Source: Eurosta solidaginis (taxonomy: Eukaryota > Arthropoda > Insecta > Diptera > Tephritidae). Taken from it: DNA of 64,000 nucleotides. Shown here one piece after another: positions 1 through 10,170 of this stretch. The notes beneath the pieces were generated by a model. The model made no database searches. It saw only the letters and a program-made list of their open reading frames with translations, and was not told where the DNA came from. Position 1 is the stretch's first letter. Each line of letters opens with the position of its first letter. The position numbers and the translations under genes were made by a program. Location of the stretch: positions 305,028,998-305,092,997 of the forward strand of contig NC_090319.1 in NCBI RefSeq assembly GCF_040869045.1, given 5' to 3'.

Positions 1-1012
1 TAACAATCGCAATGAAAAAATCAATTTTTCGAAATTTAAATTTGTGACCTTTTAGAAAACACGTCAAAATTTAAAGAAAAATGATAATTAAGGAAACCGA
101 AAAACTTCAAAAGCGTTACGTCATTTGACAGTAACTTTTTAACTAAATTAAATCACAAATACACGGTTGTGGCATTACGAGATCTTTAGACATTGGTTCA
201 TGCTTTCTCAGTGAACTAGACATTTTAAGCCCCATTTCTTGAAATAAAGTAAAACCAATTTTGAATTAAATGAGCCCTTCCGCTGTCTGTGTCAAGAATG
301 TAACTCTCAGTCAAGCATAATTGATAGTTCGGAATCACTTTTTAGCATTAAACAATTTTTTATTTCCTCTTAATAATTAGCAATTCACTTATCCTACTAA
401 GCTGATTACACAGGTCAACAAAATAAGAGTTTTGGTTTGGTGCAGCTCTACTTGTAACCAAATTTGGTAGTACTCGGTACCCTGATAAAAACTGTATACT
501 TACCTTTTTAATGCTACGTACAGTTTTCTAGATAGGGTCAAGAACTCCGTTTTTAAGAGGTTAAGGCATGTATGGCCCCATAACTTTGTTTCTGTTTATT
601 CTATCAACACAGTTTTAATGTCGTTGAAAAGAGTACATTACGCCGCTTCTATCAATATACAACTTGTTAATATGTCTTCACAAACGTCAGATAAATTGCC
701 AAAATAATGTGAAAAATTAAATTTTTTGTTAAATTTTTTCATTTTTAATCACGGTTTTCTCAAATAATTTGTCAACCAGTGCATATGTAAATTATTTTAA
801 TTCTGTTTTCAAAGATATTTAGCTTTTTTATATCCGCGTAGATCTTCCTGGGGTTTTCTACTTTAGTGCATTTCTACTGTAAAAAAAAAATTATATTTTA
901 TAAAAATGTGTTCCTTCCCCTTTATTTTTTAAATTTTCTGTAATTAGTACTTTCTGGAGAGCGGTTTCAAGTGTTAGTGCCTTTCAATAAATAAATAAAA
1001 AATTTCAATATC
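1..1012. other. AT-rich non-coding sequence
   Basis: I see no gene, RNA or mobile-element ends here. The sequence is AT-rich with homopolymer runs. It could be the large next intron of the acyltransferase gene that ends its visible part at 9509 on the minus strand, but no exon of that gene was found in it. Confidence 0.4.
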
Positions 1013-2880
1013 ATGTCTTCTTCACGAGGTGGTTGTGTCAATGACCCAAATGTGTTTTGCTACATTTGTGGGGAATACACAGTCCAAAAATTCAGGAAAA
1101 GTATAACAGATTTTATAAAAAGTATTTATTTTTTGTACTTTAAATTGCAAGTTGTAGACAAAAACAAGCCGTGAATACCTCGAATAGTTTGCAAAATGTG
1201 CTGTGAATACTTGAGACAGTCGGTCAATGGTAAAAGAAGCCATATGAGATTCGGGGTGCCTATGCAATGGGGAGAACAAACAAATCACTTCGATGACTGT
1301 TACTTCTGCTGTGTCGATTTGCGTGGTGTTAGTGTTAAACAAATGATATATCCAAACGTTCAATACGCTAAGAGACCTTTACCACATTCATAGGAAGCAC
1401 CTGTTCCAACATTTTATTCTACCCGTGAATCATCGAATAGTGAAGTGTCTAGCGATATCGAAGAAAAAGCGTCTACTGAGCCAACAACTTTTACCCAAGT
1501 AGAATTAAACGATCTAATAAGGGATCTTGAATTATCTAAGGAATCTGCAGAAGTGTCGGCTTCCAGATTAAAAGAAAAAAAAGTTGTTGGCTACAGGTAC
1601 GAAAGTGACTCTCTACCGTACAAGAGAGCAAGACTTGCTGTCATTTTTTAATTCGGAAAATGGTATAGTTTTTTGTTCAGATGTGCAAGGCCTCCTTCTC
1701 AAAATAGGTCTTTCAGAATACCACCCAAATGAATGGCGTCTCTTCATAGACAGCTCTAAACGAAGCCTTAAGTGTGTTCTTTTACACAATGGCAACCAAT
1801 ATGGTTCAATTCCCATTGCTCATTCAACTAAATTAAAGGAAGAATATCAAAATATTGCACTTGTTTTAGACAAAATCAAGTAAAATGAACATAATTGGAG
1901 TATTTGTGTAGATCTAAAGATGGTTAACTTTTTGTTAGGACAACAAAGTGAATACACCAAATAAAAAAAAAAATAAATAAATGTAAGGCGCGATAACCTC
2001 CGAAGAGATCTATGGCCGAGCTTCTCTTCCAATTTGCGCCGTGCTCCTCTTGCTTTTCCCTACAAATTGGCCGGACGGGACCTACATGTTTTATGCCGAC
2101 TCCGAACGGCATCTGCAAGACAGATGAGTTTTCACTGAGAGCTTTTCATGGCAGAAATACACCCGGAGCGCTTGCCAAACCCTGCCGAGGGGTGACCCCG
2201 CTTAGAAAAATTGTCTTCTAATTTAAAAACCTTATTTCTAAAAATTTTGATGTTGCTTTGCCCGGGGCGTGAACCCAGGGCATACGGATACACAAAATAC
2301 CCATGCTTTTATTGCCTGTGGGATCGTCGTGCCAAGCACCAACACTGGAAAGGAAGGGACTGGCCTGTACGTGAGATGTTGGAAATGGGAAAGCAGAATG
2401 TGATAAACCCACCTTTAGTTACAAGAGATTCAATTATTTTGCCACCCTTACACATTAAACTGGGTCTAATGAAACAATTTGTGAAGGCGTTAGATAAAAT
2501 GGGACAATGTTTTCTTTACATAACGAGAAAATTTCCTAGGCTAAGCATAGAAAAAATAGAAGCGGGTATTTTTGATGGCCCACAGATAAGAATGTTGATA
2601 AAAGATACTGATTTTTCAAATTCAATGACCAGTTTGGAACTGCTTGCATGGAATTCGTTTGTTGAAGTTACTAAACACTTTCTGGGAAATCACAAGTCAA
2701 GTAACTACTCTGATATTGTTAACAACATGCTAGAGAATTACAAAAACTTTGGATGTAACATGTCCATCAAAGTCCAACGAACAGTTTCATCAGGACCTAA
2801 AAACTATGGAAGAGCGGTACCAAGGCCGATGGGATCAGCATATGATGGCTGACTACTGCTGGGAATGCAACGTGATTGTC
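1013..2880 (+). pseudogene. Broken multicopy arthropod zinc-finger-like protein gene
   Basis: An ATG at 1013 opens a frame beginning with a Cys-rich stretch (FCYICGEYT) and later DDCYFC. Further on come YPCFYCLWD, LPPLHIKLGLMKQFVKALD, GIFDGPQIR and FHQDLKTMEERYQGRW. From memory these mark a large, uncharacterised and often multicopy protein family of aphids and other arthropods, perhaps carried by transposons. Its function is unknown. The copy is dead: there are in-frame stops at about 1172 (TGA) and 1391 (TAG), a frameshift near 1580, a SINE insertion at 1964-2285 and a frameshift near 2765. Coding similarity stops near 2880, where a gypsy gag begins without an LTR. No introns are seen, which fits a transposon-borne or processed copy. 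Confidence 0.6.
1964..2285 (-). repeat. tRNA-derived SINE, 5'-truncated
   Basis: On the minus strand the right end starts inside a tRNA box B (GGGTTCACGCCC) and the left end finishes in a T-rich TTTATTTATTT tail. The flanking sequences GAATACACCAAATA (1950-1963) and GGATACACAAAATA (2286-2299) are a 14-bp target duplication with two mismatches, and they fall within the coding sequence of the broken gene. Box A is missing, so this is a 5'-truncated copy. A 5' part of what seems the same SINE family lies at 31614. Confidence 0.7.
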
Positions 2881-4590
2881 TTGGAAGCACAAGAAACGCG
2901 TATGTTAGAAATGTCGACACAGATTACATCGCAGATGGAATCCCAAGAGACACGTATAACATCAAAGATTGAAGCACAAGAAACGCGTATTTCAGAAATG
3001 TCGGCACAAATTTTAGCACAGATATCATCTGAGATCTCCACACAACTAGAAGAGCAGGAAGTCCGTATATCATCTAAACTGGAAGCGCATATGGAAGAAA
3101 AACTAACCCAGTTTCATGAAGGCTTCAGTGGTCGACAGGATAAAATCGAGGCCGAGGTGGATGCTTTGAGACGACGTATCGAGCAGTAACAACTAAATCG
3201 TCCAGCAGTTTCAGCGAGTAATCCAAAGGTAAAAACACCATCCTTTGACGGTTCTGTTCCTTTCCAGGTCTTTAAGCTACAATTTGAGAAGACCGCAACA
3301 GTGAACAACTGGAATGCTGAAGATAAAGTTGCTGCACTCTTCGTTGCATTGAAAGGACCAGCTGCCGAAAACTTACAGATGATTCCAGAGTACGAACGGA
3401 ACAGTTATAAAGCATTGATGGCTGCTGTAGAACGACGTTATGGAAGCGAGCATAGAAAACAGATATTCCAAATTGAGTTGCAAAACCGTCACCAAAGAGC
3501 GAATGAGACTTTGCAGGAGTTTGCCTCGGATGTTGAAAGGTTGGCACATTTGGCAAATGCGGACGCACCCGTGGAGTACACCGAGAGGGTAAAAATCAAG
3601 AGTTTTATAAATGGCATACGGGACGTAGAAACGAAGCGAGCGACATATGCAAACCCAAAACATACATTCGCAGAAACGTTATCCCATGCACTGACTCAAG
3701 AATCAGCATTGCTTCTGTGTAAGCCAGTTTACAAAGCACGCCGTGTGGAGGTAGAAATGCCAGAATGGGTAGACGCAATATTGGAGGCACTGAAAGGATC
3801 GCAAAAGCGGAGTGAAAAAGTTATCAAATGCTTCAAATGCGGGAAGTCCGGTCACATAGCACGTCATTGCGATCTTCGTCTTAATAGTTCCAACAATGTG
3901 GGTGGCCGTAAACGCAAAGCTGGCGGAGATGAGCAAGAGCTAGTAAGAGGTAGAGAGCTAGATCCAGCTATTGAATGCCCTGTGATATCTGTGTCGCAAA
4001 TTGGTAGAAAATCGAGCAGTCTTACCGTCAGAGGGAATGTGGATGGCAAAGAACGAGTACTGACTGTAGATACGGGCGCATCTCATTCCTTGATCCGATC
4101 TGACTTGGTCAACAGGAGAGTAAAACCGTTACCTAGAGCAAAGTTGCGTACGGTCACTGGCGAGTATAACCAAGTTCAGGGAGAAGTGATATGTGAAGTA
4201 TTGATTGGGAAGGTCATGGTTCTACACAAATTTGTTGTGGCGGAGATTGTTGATGAAGTTATATTGGGAGTGGATTTCTTGGTTGACCATGACATCAAGA
4301 TCGATATGCAGAGAAGGGTGATGCGTTATGAGAACCAAGATGTGCCACTTAACTTTAGTTTGGAAAAAGGGTTCAGCAGTAATCGGGTACTGGTGGAGAA
4401 GACTCGACGAAGGCCACGAAATTCAAAGGTAAAGGTTGATGGAACAAATGGGCCAAACAAATCAGAACCGAAGGTACCTGTGAGAGAAACACTGGCATTG
4501 AAAAGCCCTAACGGACGTACTAAAACGGAGGAAAGGATTTCGCAGAAAGATGCAAGGGTGGTTTCAAGCCAAGGCACACTACTGTTGTGA
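2881..4590 (+). pseudogene. Gypsy gag-protease (copy 1)
   Basis: A repetitive coiled coil with recurrent QETRIS-type heptads runs from about 2885 to 3180. A single TAA (about 3187-3189) then breaks the frame before the capsid-like region (PSFDGSVPFQVFKLQFEK). At 3826-3870 a CCHC zinc knuckle (CFKCGKSGHIARHC) would bind RNA. The aspartic protease follows with an intact active site, LTVDTGASHSLI, near 4062-4100, and the second conserved block ILGVDFL near 4264. The frame closes at 4590. In a live element this polyprotein would build the particle and process itself. Here it lacks its N-terminal SAP part and carries the stop, so it is non-functional. Confidence 0.85.
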
Positions 4591-4976
4591 AGCGTCGGAA
4601 CGATACTGATTATGCAAAGCAAATCCGTCTAGCGCAAGCTCTGCGAAGTAGTTCTTCATTGGCCAAGCAACAGAGTGCGAGGGAACGATTAAGGATAATG
4701 AGTAGTAAGATGAAACACAGGTACGACAAGGAAAATAATTCGGAAGGTTTCCGGGAGGGAGATTTGGTACTGCTATACAACCCTCACCGGCGGAAAGGTG
4801 TTCCAGCCAAATTTCGGTGCAGTTGGGAAGGCCCGTACAAAGTTGTGAAGAAGATCAGTGATACCATCTACCGCATACAAACCACTGGGAAACCACGGAT
4901 TAGAAGAGTGATACTTTTGGAGATGCTAGCGGCGTTTAGATCGGGAGATTTGTCTGATCGGGACGATCAGACTTAG
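4530..4976 (+). pseudogene. Gypsy integrase C-terminal tail (copy 1)
   Basis: In the +1 frame relative to the protease, the sequence reads into a typical end of a gypsy pol polyprotein: MKHRY, then GDLVLLYNPHRRKG, then WEGPYKVVKKISDTIYRIQ, ending at 4976. This segment belongs to the DNA-binding C terminus of integrase. The catalytic core and everything upstream are missing. It follows directly on the protease C terminus, exactly as in the second copy, so the deletion was inherited, not local. Confidence 0.8.
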
Positions 4977-5234
4977 GTGGAGGGCAGTGTAACGAATGTT
5001 AGCAGCACTGAGTGATGCTATCGTCTCTAAGTCGATGCTAAGCAGTGACGTGAATTCACATCCATAGATCAATCATTATGTATCTACTAGGGGTGGGACT
5101 ATCCGAATAAAAATTATCCGAATAATAAACTCTTTTATCCGCCAGGCATTCGTAATCCGAATAATATTTATTCGGATTTTTTATTCGTTTATTCCGATGG
5201 TACTATCCGGATACTTCGAATAGTAAAATAAAAG

Positions 5235-5975
5235 CAGGCATGCTTAACCAACGAAACGATATCATTTCGTTACGATAATCAACGTTAATAAACGAAACGA
5301 AGTCATTTCGTTTCGTTTATTAACGTTAAGATCGTCAAATTAACGAAATGATTTCGTTTCGTTTTCTGCCATATCAAAACGAAATCAAATCGTTTATGTT
5401 GATTATTAATTTCAAACTATGCTGGCAAAGCTGATTGATGGCGGAGTCATTAAAGGTGAAAGCATTAGCCAAGCTGATTGCAACTTTTCTCATGAATTTT
5501 GACAGTACGAACATTCAATCAATAAAATAAACACAAATACCCCACGAAAATGTATAGAAGGCGTTTTTATAAATACATCTGATAAAAAAAACCAACGACT
5601 ACCTTGAGAAAACATCGAGTAATTTGCTTTGCCAACAACAAAAGTATCGAGTGACGCCTCTTGACAAATATATACTCTTTGACATTACTACCAACGAATT
5701 ACACAAACAAATTACATAGAGTATGTGTGTGTATGTGCGCTCGTTGTTGCCACCTTACGGCTTCACCATTGCTATAGCATTGCCAGCACAATTCAAACAT
5801 AAAGTATCACGTTTTTGTTAACGTTTTTAACGTTAACGAAAGCTTTTCGTTTCAGTTAAAAACGAGATACAATTTATTTTGATAATTTCTTTATCGATAA
5901 TATTTCGAAGTGTTTCAACGGAAACGGTGGAAATTTTTTTATAAACGATTAGCTTAACGTTAAGGTGCATCCCTG
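5235..5975 (+). mobile_element. Small hAT element (family CAGGSATGC), copy A
   Basis: Starts CAGGCATGCTTAACC and ends AAGGTGCATCCCTG, with a perfect 8-bp duplication AATAAAAG (5227-5234 and 5976-5983). At 741 bp it is the longest copy. About 150 bp of interior sequence (about 5515-5685) is replaced in copies B to D by a short segment. It is rich in runs such as CGAAACGAAATCATTTCG that are palindromic themselves. No transposase. Confidence 0.9.
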
Positions 5976-7024
5976 AATAAAAGACATTGCGTTTATGTTA
6001 CGCTCATCGCTTGTGCAGATGAGCATGCACATATATTTATACGTACATATATTTATGTATGTATAGATGCATATATGCAAATATTTTTGTTTGTTTGGGG
6101 TTGCTTTGTTAATATTCATTTATTTAGTTACATATATTTACGTAACCAAAGTTGTGCTTGAGGCTTAAGCTAGAAATAGTTATCGGGGTCGTTTACAACT
6201 GTGCTGATCATAGAACTTTGTTTATTAGTAAACAGGTGTGGAAATGGTAATATGGTAGGGATTTTTGTTTCCCATATACATACATATATACATATGTATG
6301 TAAGTTGTATGGAAAATTTTTGTTTTGATATCTTTTGGTTTGTATAAACATCTAATTGGTCACCATTAAAAAAATAAGTTTACATGTCATTGTCAAAATT
6401 GTTTGCGAAGTCTGATGGATCAAAAGTTATTTAAGGTCAATGTTAACTTAATGAAAACTTTGGAAAAAAATTTCCTAAAATAAAGTTTGAAGCAATCCAT
6501 TTTAAACGTAACAAAATTCTAGTGGAATTAGTCACTAGTTTCAAAAACGGCTGTCTGTCTGTTTTTGCCGCTCCTTAAAATTTTGATTGTCTTTGAACGC
6601 GTTAAACGCTGTAATATAAATACCCAAATGTGCATATAAGCATATTCTAACATATGTACATGTTGTATTCTTGCAGATTCCTTTGAATCTAACTTAAATA
6701 ACTTTTGATCCATCAGACTTCGCAAAAAATGTTGACAATGACATGTAAAATTATTTTTTTAATGGTGACCAATTAGATGTTTATACAAACCAAAAGATTA
6801 CAAAACAAAAATTTTCCATACAACTTACATACATACATATGTATTTATGTATGTATATGGGAAACAAAAATCCCTACCATATTACCATTTCCACACCTGT
6901 TTACTAATAAACAAAGTTCTATGATCAGTACAGTTGTAAACGACCCCGATAACTATTTCTAGCTTAAGCCTCAAGCACAACTTTGGTTACGTAAATATAT
7001 GTAACTAAATAAATGAATATTAAC

Positions 7025-7615
7025 CAGGGATGCACCTTAACGTTAAGCTAATCGTTTATCAAAAAATTTCCACCGTTTCCGTTGAAACACTTCGAAATGT
7101 TATCGATAAAGAAATTATCAAGATAAATTGTATCTCGTTTTTAACCGAAACGAAAAGCTTTCGTTAATGTTAAAAACGTTAACAAAAACGTGATACTTTA
7201 TGTTTGAATTGTGCTGGCAATGCTATAGCCATGGTGAAGCCGTAAGGTGCTAACAGCGAGCGAACATACACACACAAACTCCATGTAATTTGTTTGTGTA
7301 ATTCGTTGGTGGTAATGTCAAAAATACTCAGAGAAATGTTCGTACTGTCAAAATTCATGAGAAAAGATGCAATCAGCTTGGCTAATGCTTTCACCTTTAA
7401 TGACTCCGCCATCAATCAGCTTTGCCAGCATAGTTTTAAATTAATAATCAACATAAACGATTTGATTTCGTTTTGATATGGCAGAAAACGAAACAAAATC
7501 ATTTCGTTAATTTGACGTTCTTAACGTTAATAAACGAAACGAAATGACTTTGTTTCGTTTATTGACGTTAATTATCGTAACGAAATGATATCGGTTCGTT
7601 GGTTAAGCATGCCTG
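7025..7615 (-). mobile_element. Small hAT element (family CAGGSATGC), copy B
   Basis: Reverse orientation relative to copy A: starts CAGGGATGCACCTTAACG and ends GGTTAAGCATGCCTG. A perfect 8-bp duplication ATATTAAC flanks it (7017-7024 and 7616-7623). It is 591 bp and nearly identical to copy C at 32794. On the minus strand, 7179-7415 is an open frame of 78 codons that is conserved in copy C. Confidence 0.9.
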
Positions 7616-8076
7616 ATATTAACAAAGCAACCCCAAACAAACAAAAATATTTGCATATATGCATCTATACACACATAAATATATGTACGTATAAATATAT
7701 GTGCATGCTCATCTGCACAAGCGATGAGCGTAACATAAACGCAGTGTCTTTTATTTTACTATTCGAAGTATCCGGATAGTGATTATTTGAAACGAATAAA
7801 TTTATTCGTTTATTCGAATAACGTTTATTCGGATATAATTCGAAAATAATCCCACCACTAGTATCTACATAAACGAAACAATAATTGCGTCTACACATAT
7901 GTACCATGTACGAGCAGCGGAGAGTCAATACACAAACACATGCATATATCTAAGATACTCCTGAAAGTATGCAATGAGAAAAAAATCATTCAATTGTTAC
8001 AGCTGAGAAGTTTGAGAGCTGCTGGATTAGTATATTCTGGAAGCGCCTAGAAGATGCGAACGTTGAAATCAAAGAG

Positions 8077-8085
8077 TATAAAAGG
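8077..8085 (+). promoter_or_regulatory. LTR TATA box (TATAAAAGG)
   Basis: A canonical TATA motif lies about 175 bp upstream of AATAAA (8260) inside the LTR, which fits a U3 promoter followed by an R-region poly(A) signal. Confidence 0.55.
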
Positions 8086-8370
8086 CAACAAGTGTAGAGG
8101 CGCTGGAATTCAGTTTGATTTGAGATTTCGATTAAGATGCTATCTAGCGAGCAAGAGCAGTATTATTTTGAATAGTAGAGTTTCATTTGAGCTATCAATC
8201 AGTTTGGTTATTAAGCAAGCTATTCGTTGCACAGTTTGAGTGTTATTGTGGAGTACTTTAATAAAGGCCATTTTGCATTATTACATATTGGAGTTATTTA
8301 TTCAACAATTTAGTGATTCGAACTCAGCAGATGATTGCAAATAAGAGGATTTGCAAGTAAATTCGTTACA

Positions 8371-9508
8371 ATATTGTTATATGTTAATAGCTGAATATTT
8401 GAGTCCGAAAATTCGTAAAATAATCAATATTTTTTTAGCAATTCATAACTTTTTTTCTGTAGGACGATTTTGCTTTCAAAAGTTAATTTTTAATTTTGAA
8501 AATTAAATGGTTTAAACGATCGCGTAATGTGGGGTGATATGGTACGTCCCATACGTCTTAGCAGTTGGCTTAAATCCCCTACAATGTCTTGGAAGACATC
8601 TACCACGCCCTTCTTGCATTCAAACCGATTTACCTTTTTTATGTTGTTTGGGAGAGAAATTTGTTCGTCCTGCACTTCCTGATCATGAGAACAAAAAGTA
8701 TCTTGTTACAAATGCGTTGCACGGTAAGGTCGCATGGTTAAAGGTTTAAGTCTAAATCTAAAAGTTTTTGTTGCTACATGAGTGACCAAACCAAATTTGG
8801 TCTAAAACTTCAATTATTCGAAAAACAGGGTGATTAGCACCTGATTTCAATTTAAAACCAGAGAAGTCCACATTTATATTTAAAAAAAGAAAAAATTGTG
8901 CGGCACGTCGGCAAGGTTAGAGTCAAAGTTTTCTGGGTCAGACGGCACTTTTCACATATGAAGTTTTTTCACCTCCAGATGTTCTGCAGTAAATTTAAAC
9001 TATGTAGTTTTGTTTTAAAATAGGAGTTGTATTTTTAGAATTTGAAAGCCTTTTTTTACGATTTGAGGTTTTATGCTTACTAAAATTTAAAAACGCACTA
9101 GTAAATTGAGAGGTTTTCAATTCAGTACAAAAAAAAATTAAAAATTGCTTTTCATCGGCTTAATGGTTTAAAATTTAGGATCGGAAACCATTGAAAGTGG
9201 AAACGTATTTACCGATTTTTAGCAGTTTACTTGAACATTTGGGAGTGTACACGCTAAAGGGATTTCAATTAATTATGGCTATATTATGCTTTGTTTAATA
9301 ACGTTTAAAAAATAGGCGTTGAGAAATAGCAATCCTCGCGTTCCAATAAACAGTGATCCAGATACCGATAAAAATTTAACATGCAAATGCAACAATAATG
9401 TGCTCCATATGGATCACGCTGTGCATTAGAACGTGAGGAGTATCTCGCCTCGATTTTAATCGTTATTTCTTGAGACCACACATATAAAACTGAAAGCAAA
9501 TTACTTAC
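8371..9508. other. AT-rich intronic/intergenic sequence
   Basis: It lies between the gypsy LTR end and the fifth acyltransferase exon. Short open frames near 8490-8750 resemble no family I know. I saw no splice-compatible segment encoding the missing C-terminal part of the acyltransferase (for example its usual GRTET/MRSCT region). Confidence 0.4.
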
Positions 9509-9639
9509 TCGCTGTGTAGTTCTGTATATGCTAACTGCATAATAACTTGAACGAATGAGTCAGGGTGTAAGTTCCATTGTTTTATAAGATCCTTGCCATA
9601 TTCCTCAAATCGATCATAGGTCACAACAATATCATTTCT
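9509..9639 (-). CDS. Carnitine O-acyltransferase (CROT-like), exon 5
   Basis: This exon encodes about residues 413-456, including DRFEEYGKDLIKQ, LHPDSFVQ and MQLAYTELH, matching the LHPDTFIQLALQLAYY region of carnitine octanoyltransferases. The acceptor is TTAG at 9641-9640 and the donor is GTAAGT at 9508-9503, ending in phase 2. The remaining ~155 residues of a typical ~610-residue family member are not found further left, so the gene probably leaves the window. Confidence 0.8.
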
Positions 9640-9704
9640 CTAATTTAATTAAACATTTTTATAGATGAATAGAATTAATAAAAAATTGTATAACAAATAA
9701 TCAC

Positions 9705-9896
9705 CATTTGATCCGAGTCGATCATTGCACGTTTTATCTCCGCCCGTAGTTTGTCATCCAGGTCAAATTTTAGTTCTTTGAATGCAATAATCGGTCTGCT
9801 TTCAGCAGTACTCCAATCTGGTTCGGGAATTTCATGCATGCTGAGTTGTACAAAAAGTGCATAGCTAACACTAATTGTACCATCATAGGCAGAATG
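9705..9896 (-). CDS. Carnitine O-acyltransferase (CROT-like), exon 4 with catalytic His
   Basis: A 192-bp, phase 0-0 exon covering about residues 349-412. The first codon after the acceptor (CTTAAG) is His, and the joined sequence reads EHSAYDG. In this family that His is the general base that deprotonates carnitine or CoA. FKELKFDLDDKLRAEIKRA follows, as in other members. The donor is GTGATT at 9704. The preceding intron (9897-12884) holds a 2.5-kb foldback transposon. Confidence 0.85.
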
Positions 9897-10170
9897 CTTA
9901 AGACACAATTATTTAACAAAAAATGTAAGGGTAGAATTTAACTAGATATTGAAAAAAATCGATTAATGAATGTTTTGTGAAAGTATACGTAAACGCAGAG
10001 AAAAAAATTTTAAGTGTATCTTTCAATTAATTATAATCTTTCGTCATAGAACTAAAAAAAAATTACATTAAATGAAATACAAAGCAGTTTTTAAATAAAT
10101 TAAGAATTAAATAGAAAGTCTAAGTTCAGGTGGAAACGAACACTATGACAACACATACATACATATGCAG

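Larger units (their letters stand above)
5088..7860. mobile_element. hAT-type foldback element inside the gypsy LTR
   Basis: The ends are imperfect inverted repeats (TAGGGGTGGGACTATCCG at the left, TAGTGGTGGGATTATTTTCG read inward from the right). They are flanked by a perfect 8-bp duplication GTATCTAC (5080-5087 and 7861-7868), the size typical of hAT transposons. Almost the whole element is a long palindrome. The arms meet around a ~250-bp unique loop (about 6437-6693, bounded by AGTCTGATGGATCAAAAG and its complement). Each arm has been hit by a separate small hAT element (5235-5975, 7025-7615). Without these it would be about 1.4 kb. No transposase is visible, so it is non-autonomous. Confidence 0.85.
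2880..8370 (+). mobile_element. Ty3/gypsy-type LTR element, copy 1, 5'-truncated and RT-less
   Basis: The order is gag coiled coil, matrix/capsid-like region, zinc knuckle, aspartic protease, a short C-terminal integrase tail, polypurine tract (GGTGGAGGGCAG) and a 3' LTR starting TGTAACG at 4988 and ending CGTTACA at 8370. The 5' LTR, the SAP-containing gag start, the whole reverse transcriptase/RNase H and the integrase core are absent. The left border at about 2880 is a direct fusion to another gene relic. The LTR is interrupted by nested hAT elements (5088-7860). A second copy on the minus strand (44310-48206) has the same internal deletion. Confidence 0.85.
4988..8370 (+). repeat. 3' LTR of gypsy copy 1, split by nested elements
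   Basis: It begins TGTAACG right after the polypurine tract and ends CGTTACA. Removing the insertion at 5088-7860 and one copy of its 8-bp duplication leaves about 600 bp, close to the 664 and 721 bp LTRs of copy 2. It contains a TATAAAAGG promoter-like box at 8077-8085 and an AATAAA signal at 8260-8265. Confidence 0.85.

Noticed and set aside
8490..8749. Possible exon or gene around 8490-8749
   Set aside because: Open frames on both strands contain no recognised motif and none fits the missing acyltransferase C terminus.
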